This document shows positions 63,782-64,000 of a stretch of 64,000 bases of DNA, one piece after another. The notes under the pieces were generated by a model. That model was not told the origin of the DNA and made no database searches. It saw only the letters and a program-made list of their open reading frames with translations. The stretch is from Actinomycetales bacterium (lineage in GTDB: Bacteria; Actinomycetota; Actinomycetes; Actinomycetales; Cellulomonadaceae), in the NCBI GenBank assembly GCA_020444245.1, contig JAHLLI010000011.1, forward strand, positions 62,001 through 126,000, in the 5' to 3' direction. Made by a program: the position numbers and the translations under genes. Position 1 is the first letter of the stretch; each line of letters begins with the position of its first letter.

Positions 63782-64000
63782 ATGTTCCGCACGACGAGCA
63801 GGACGGCCCACACGTCGGCGCGTCTCGCCGCGACCTCGGCGGTCGGCGCGCTCGCACTGGCCCTGATCGCGACGCCGGCCCTCGCGGCCGGCCCGGCCGC
63901 CACCGACGCCACGTCCGACCCGACCGGCGGCACCGTCACCATCACCGTCGACGCGGCGGCGCTGGCCAGGCTCTGCGACGACCGGGTCCCCCGGGTGACC
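63782..64000 (+). CDS. Secreted protein, partial
   Basis: The gene begins at ATG 63782 after GGAGGGAGG and runs off the right edge with 73 residues visible. The N-terminus is a Sec signal with hydrophobic [16 protein letters not shown] and a likely cut after ALA. The mature start [20 protein letters not shown] contains one cysteine. The family cannot be told from this fragment. Confidence 0.75.
   Translation, partial: MFRTTSRTAHTSARLAATSAVGALALALIATPALAAGPAATDATSDPTGGTVTITVDAAALARLCDDRVPRVT

Overview
The window is very GC-rich, densely coded DNA with many GTG starts, ATGA/GTGA stop-start overlaps and possible leaderless genes. The gene set (AccA3/AccD/AccE acyl-CoA carboxylase, LpdA-type NAD(P)H-quinone dehydrogenase, F420/LLM oxidoreductase, DUF222-HNH protein, DtxR-type iron box) points to a high-GC Gram-positive actinobacterium. 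A Cellulomonas-like member of the Micrococcales is my best guess; this is inference and not proven by any marker gene. No rRNA, tRNA, CRISPR array, insertion sequence or phage gene was found.

Layout. 1-6.1 kb (minus): an apparent sugar-acid catabolic operon reading racemase-like protein, DUF1537 four-carbon acid sugar kinase, ribose-type ABC transporter (binding protein, double ATPase, permease) and a GntR regulator cut by the left edge. 6.4-10.6 kb: a NifX-like protein, a LolA-like secreted protein with an ABC-2 exporter, a small membrane protein and a YbaK deacylase. 10.8-18.8 kb (plus): a second ribose-type ABC operon laid out like the lsr (autoinducer-2) genes: ATPase, two permeases, LsrB-like binding protein, SorC regulator, LsrF-like aldolase and FGGY kinase. 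18.8-21.6 kb: a DUF2892 protein with a possible CsoR/CstR operator, acylphosphatase, and a tight luxS-mtnN-GH114 operon (minus).

21.7-30.9 kb: another ABC-2 exporter, an octamer repeat array, ArsR regulator, S4 protein, D-2-hydroxyacid dehydrogenase, glucose-6-phosphate isomerase, a membrane protein/sigma factor pair, and a hydrolase with a divergent WYL regulator. 31-41 kb: two Bcr/CflA efflux paralogues around a DinB protein and an aminotransferase, then a flavoprotein, SRAP protein, SnoaL-like protein, ArsR-SRPBCC fusion and an adenylate cyclase-like protein. 40.9-52 kb: BirA, AccD, AccE, a DUF885 peptidase, a Maf-GNAT fusion, a repeat-rich stretch with an orphan gene, a DUF222-HNH protein, AccA3 and a NUDIX hydrolase. 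52-55.6 kb: efeUOB iron uptake behind a DtxR/IdeR-type box. 55.7-64 kb: LpdA-like flavoprotein, LLM oxidoreductase, then purine nucleoside phosphorylase, phosphosugar mutase, glycerophosphodiesterase, deoC and add (a nucleoside salvage group), and a truncated secreted protein.

The most interesting parts are the lsr-like cassette close to luxS-mtnN, where the binding-protein residues and the kinase type argue against simple AI-2 uptake; the DUF1537 operon with a racemase-family protein lacking its second cysteine; two copies of a roughly 250-bp dispersed repeat containing a long inverted repeat; a Maf-GNAT fusion; and strong hairpins placed just after both sugar-binding-protein genes.
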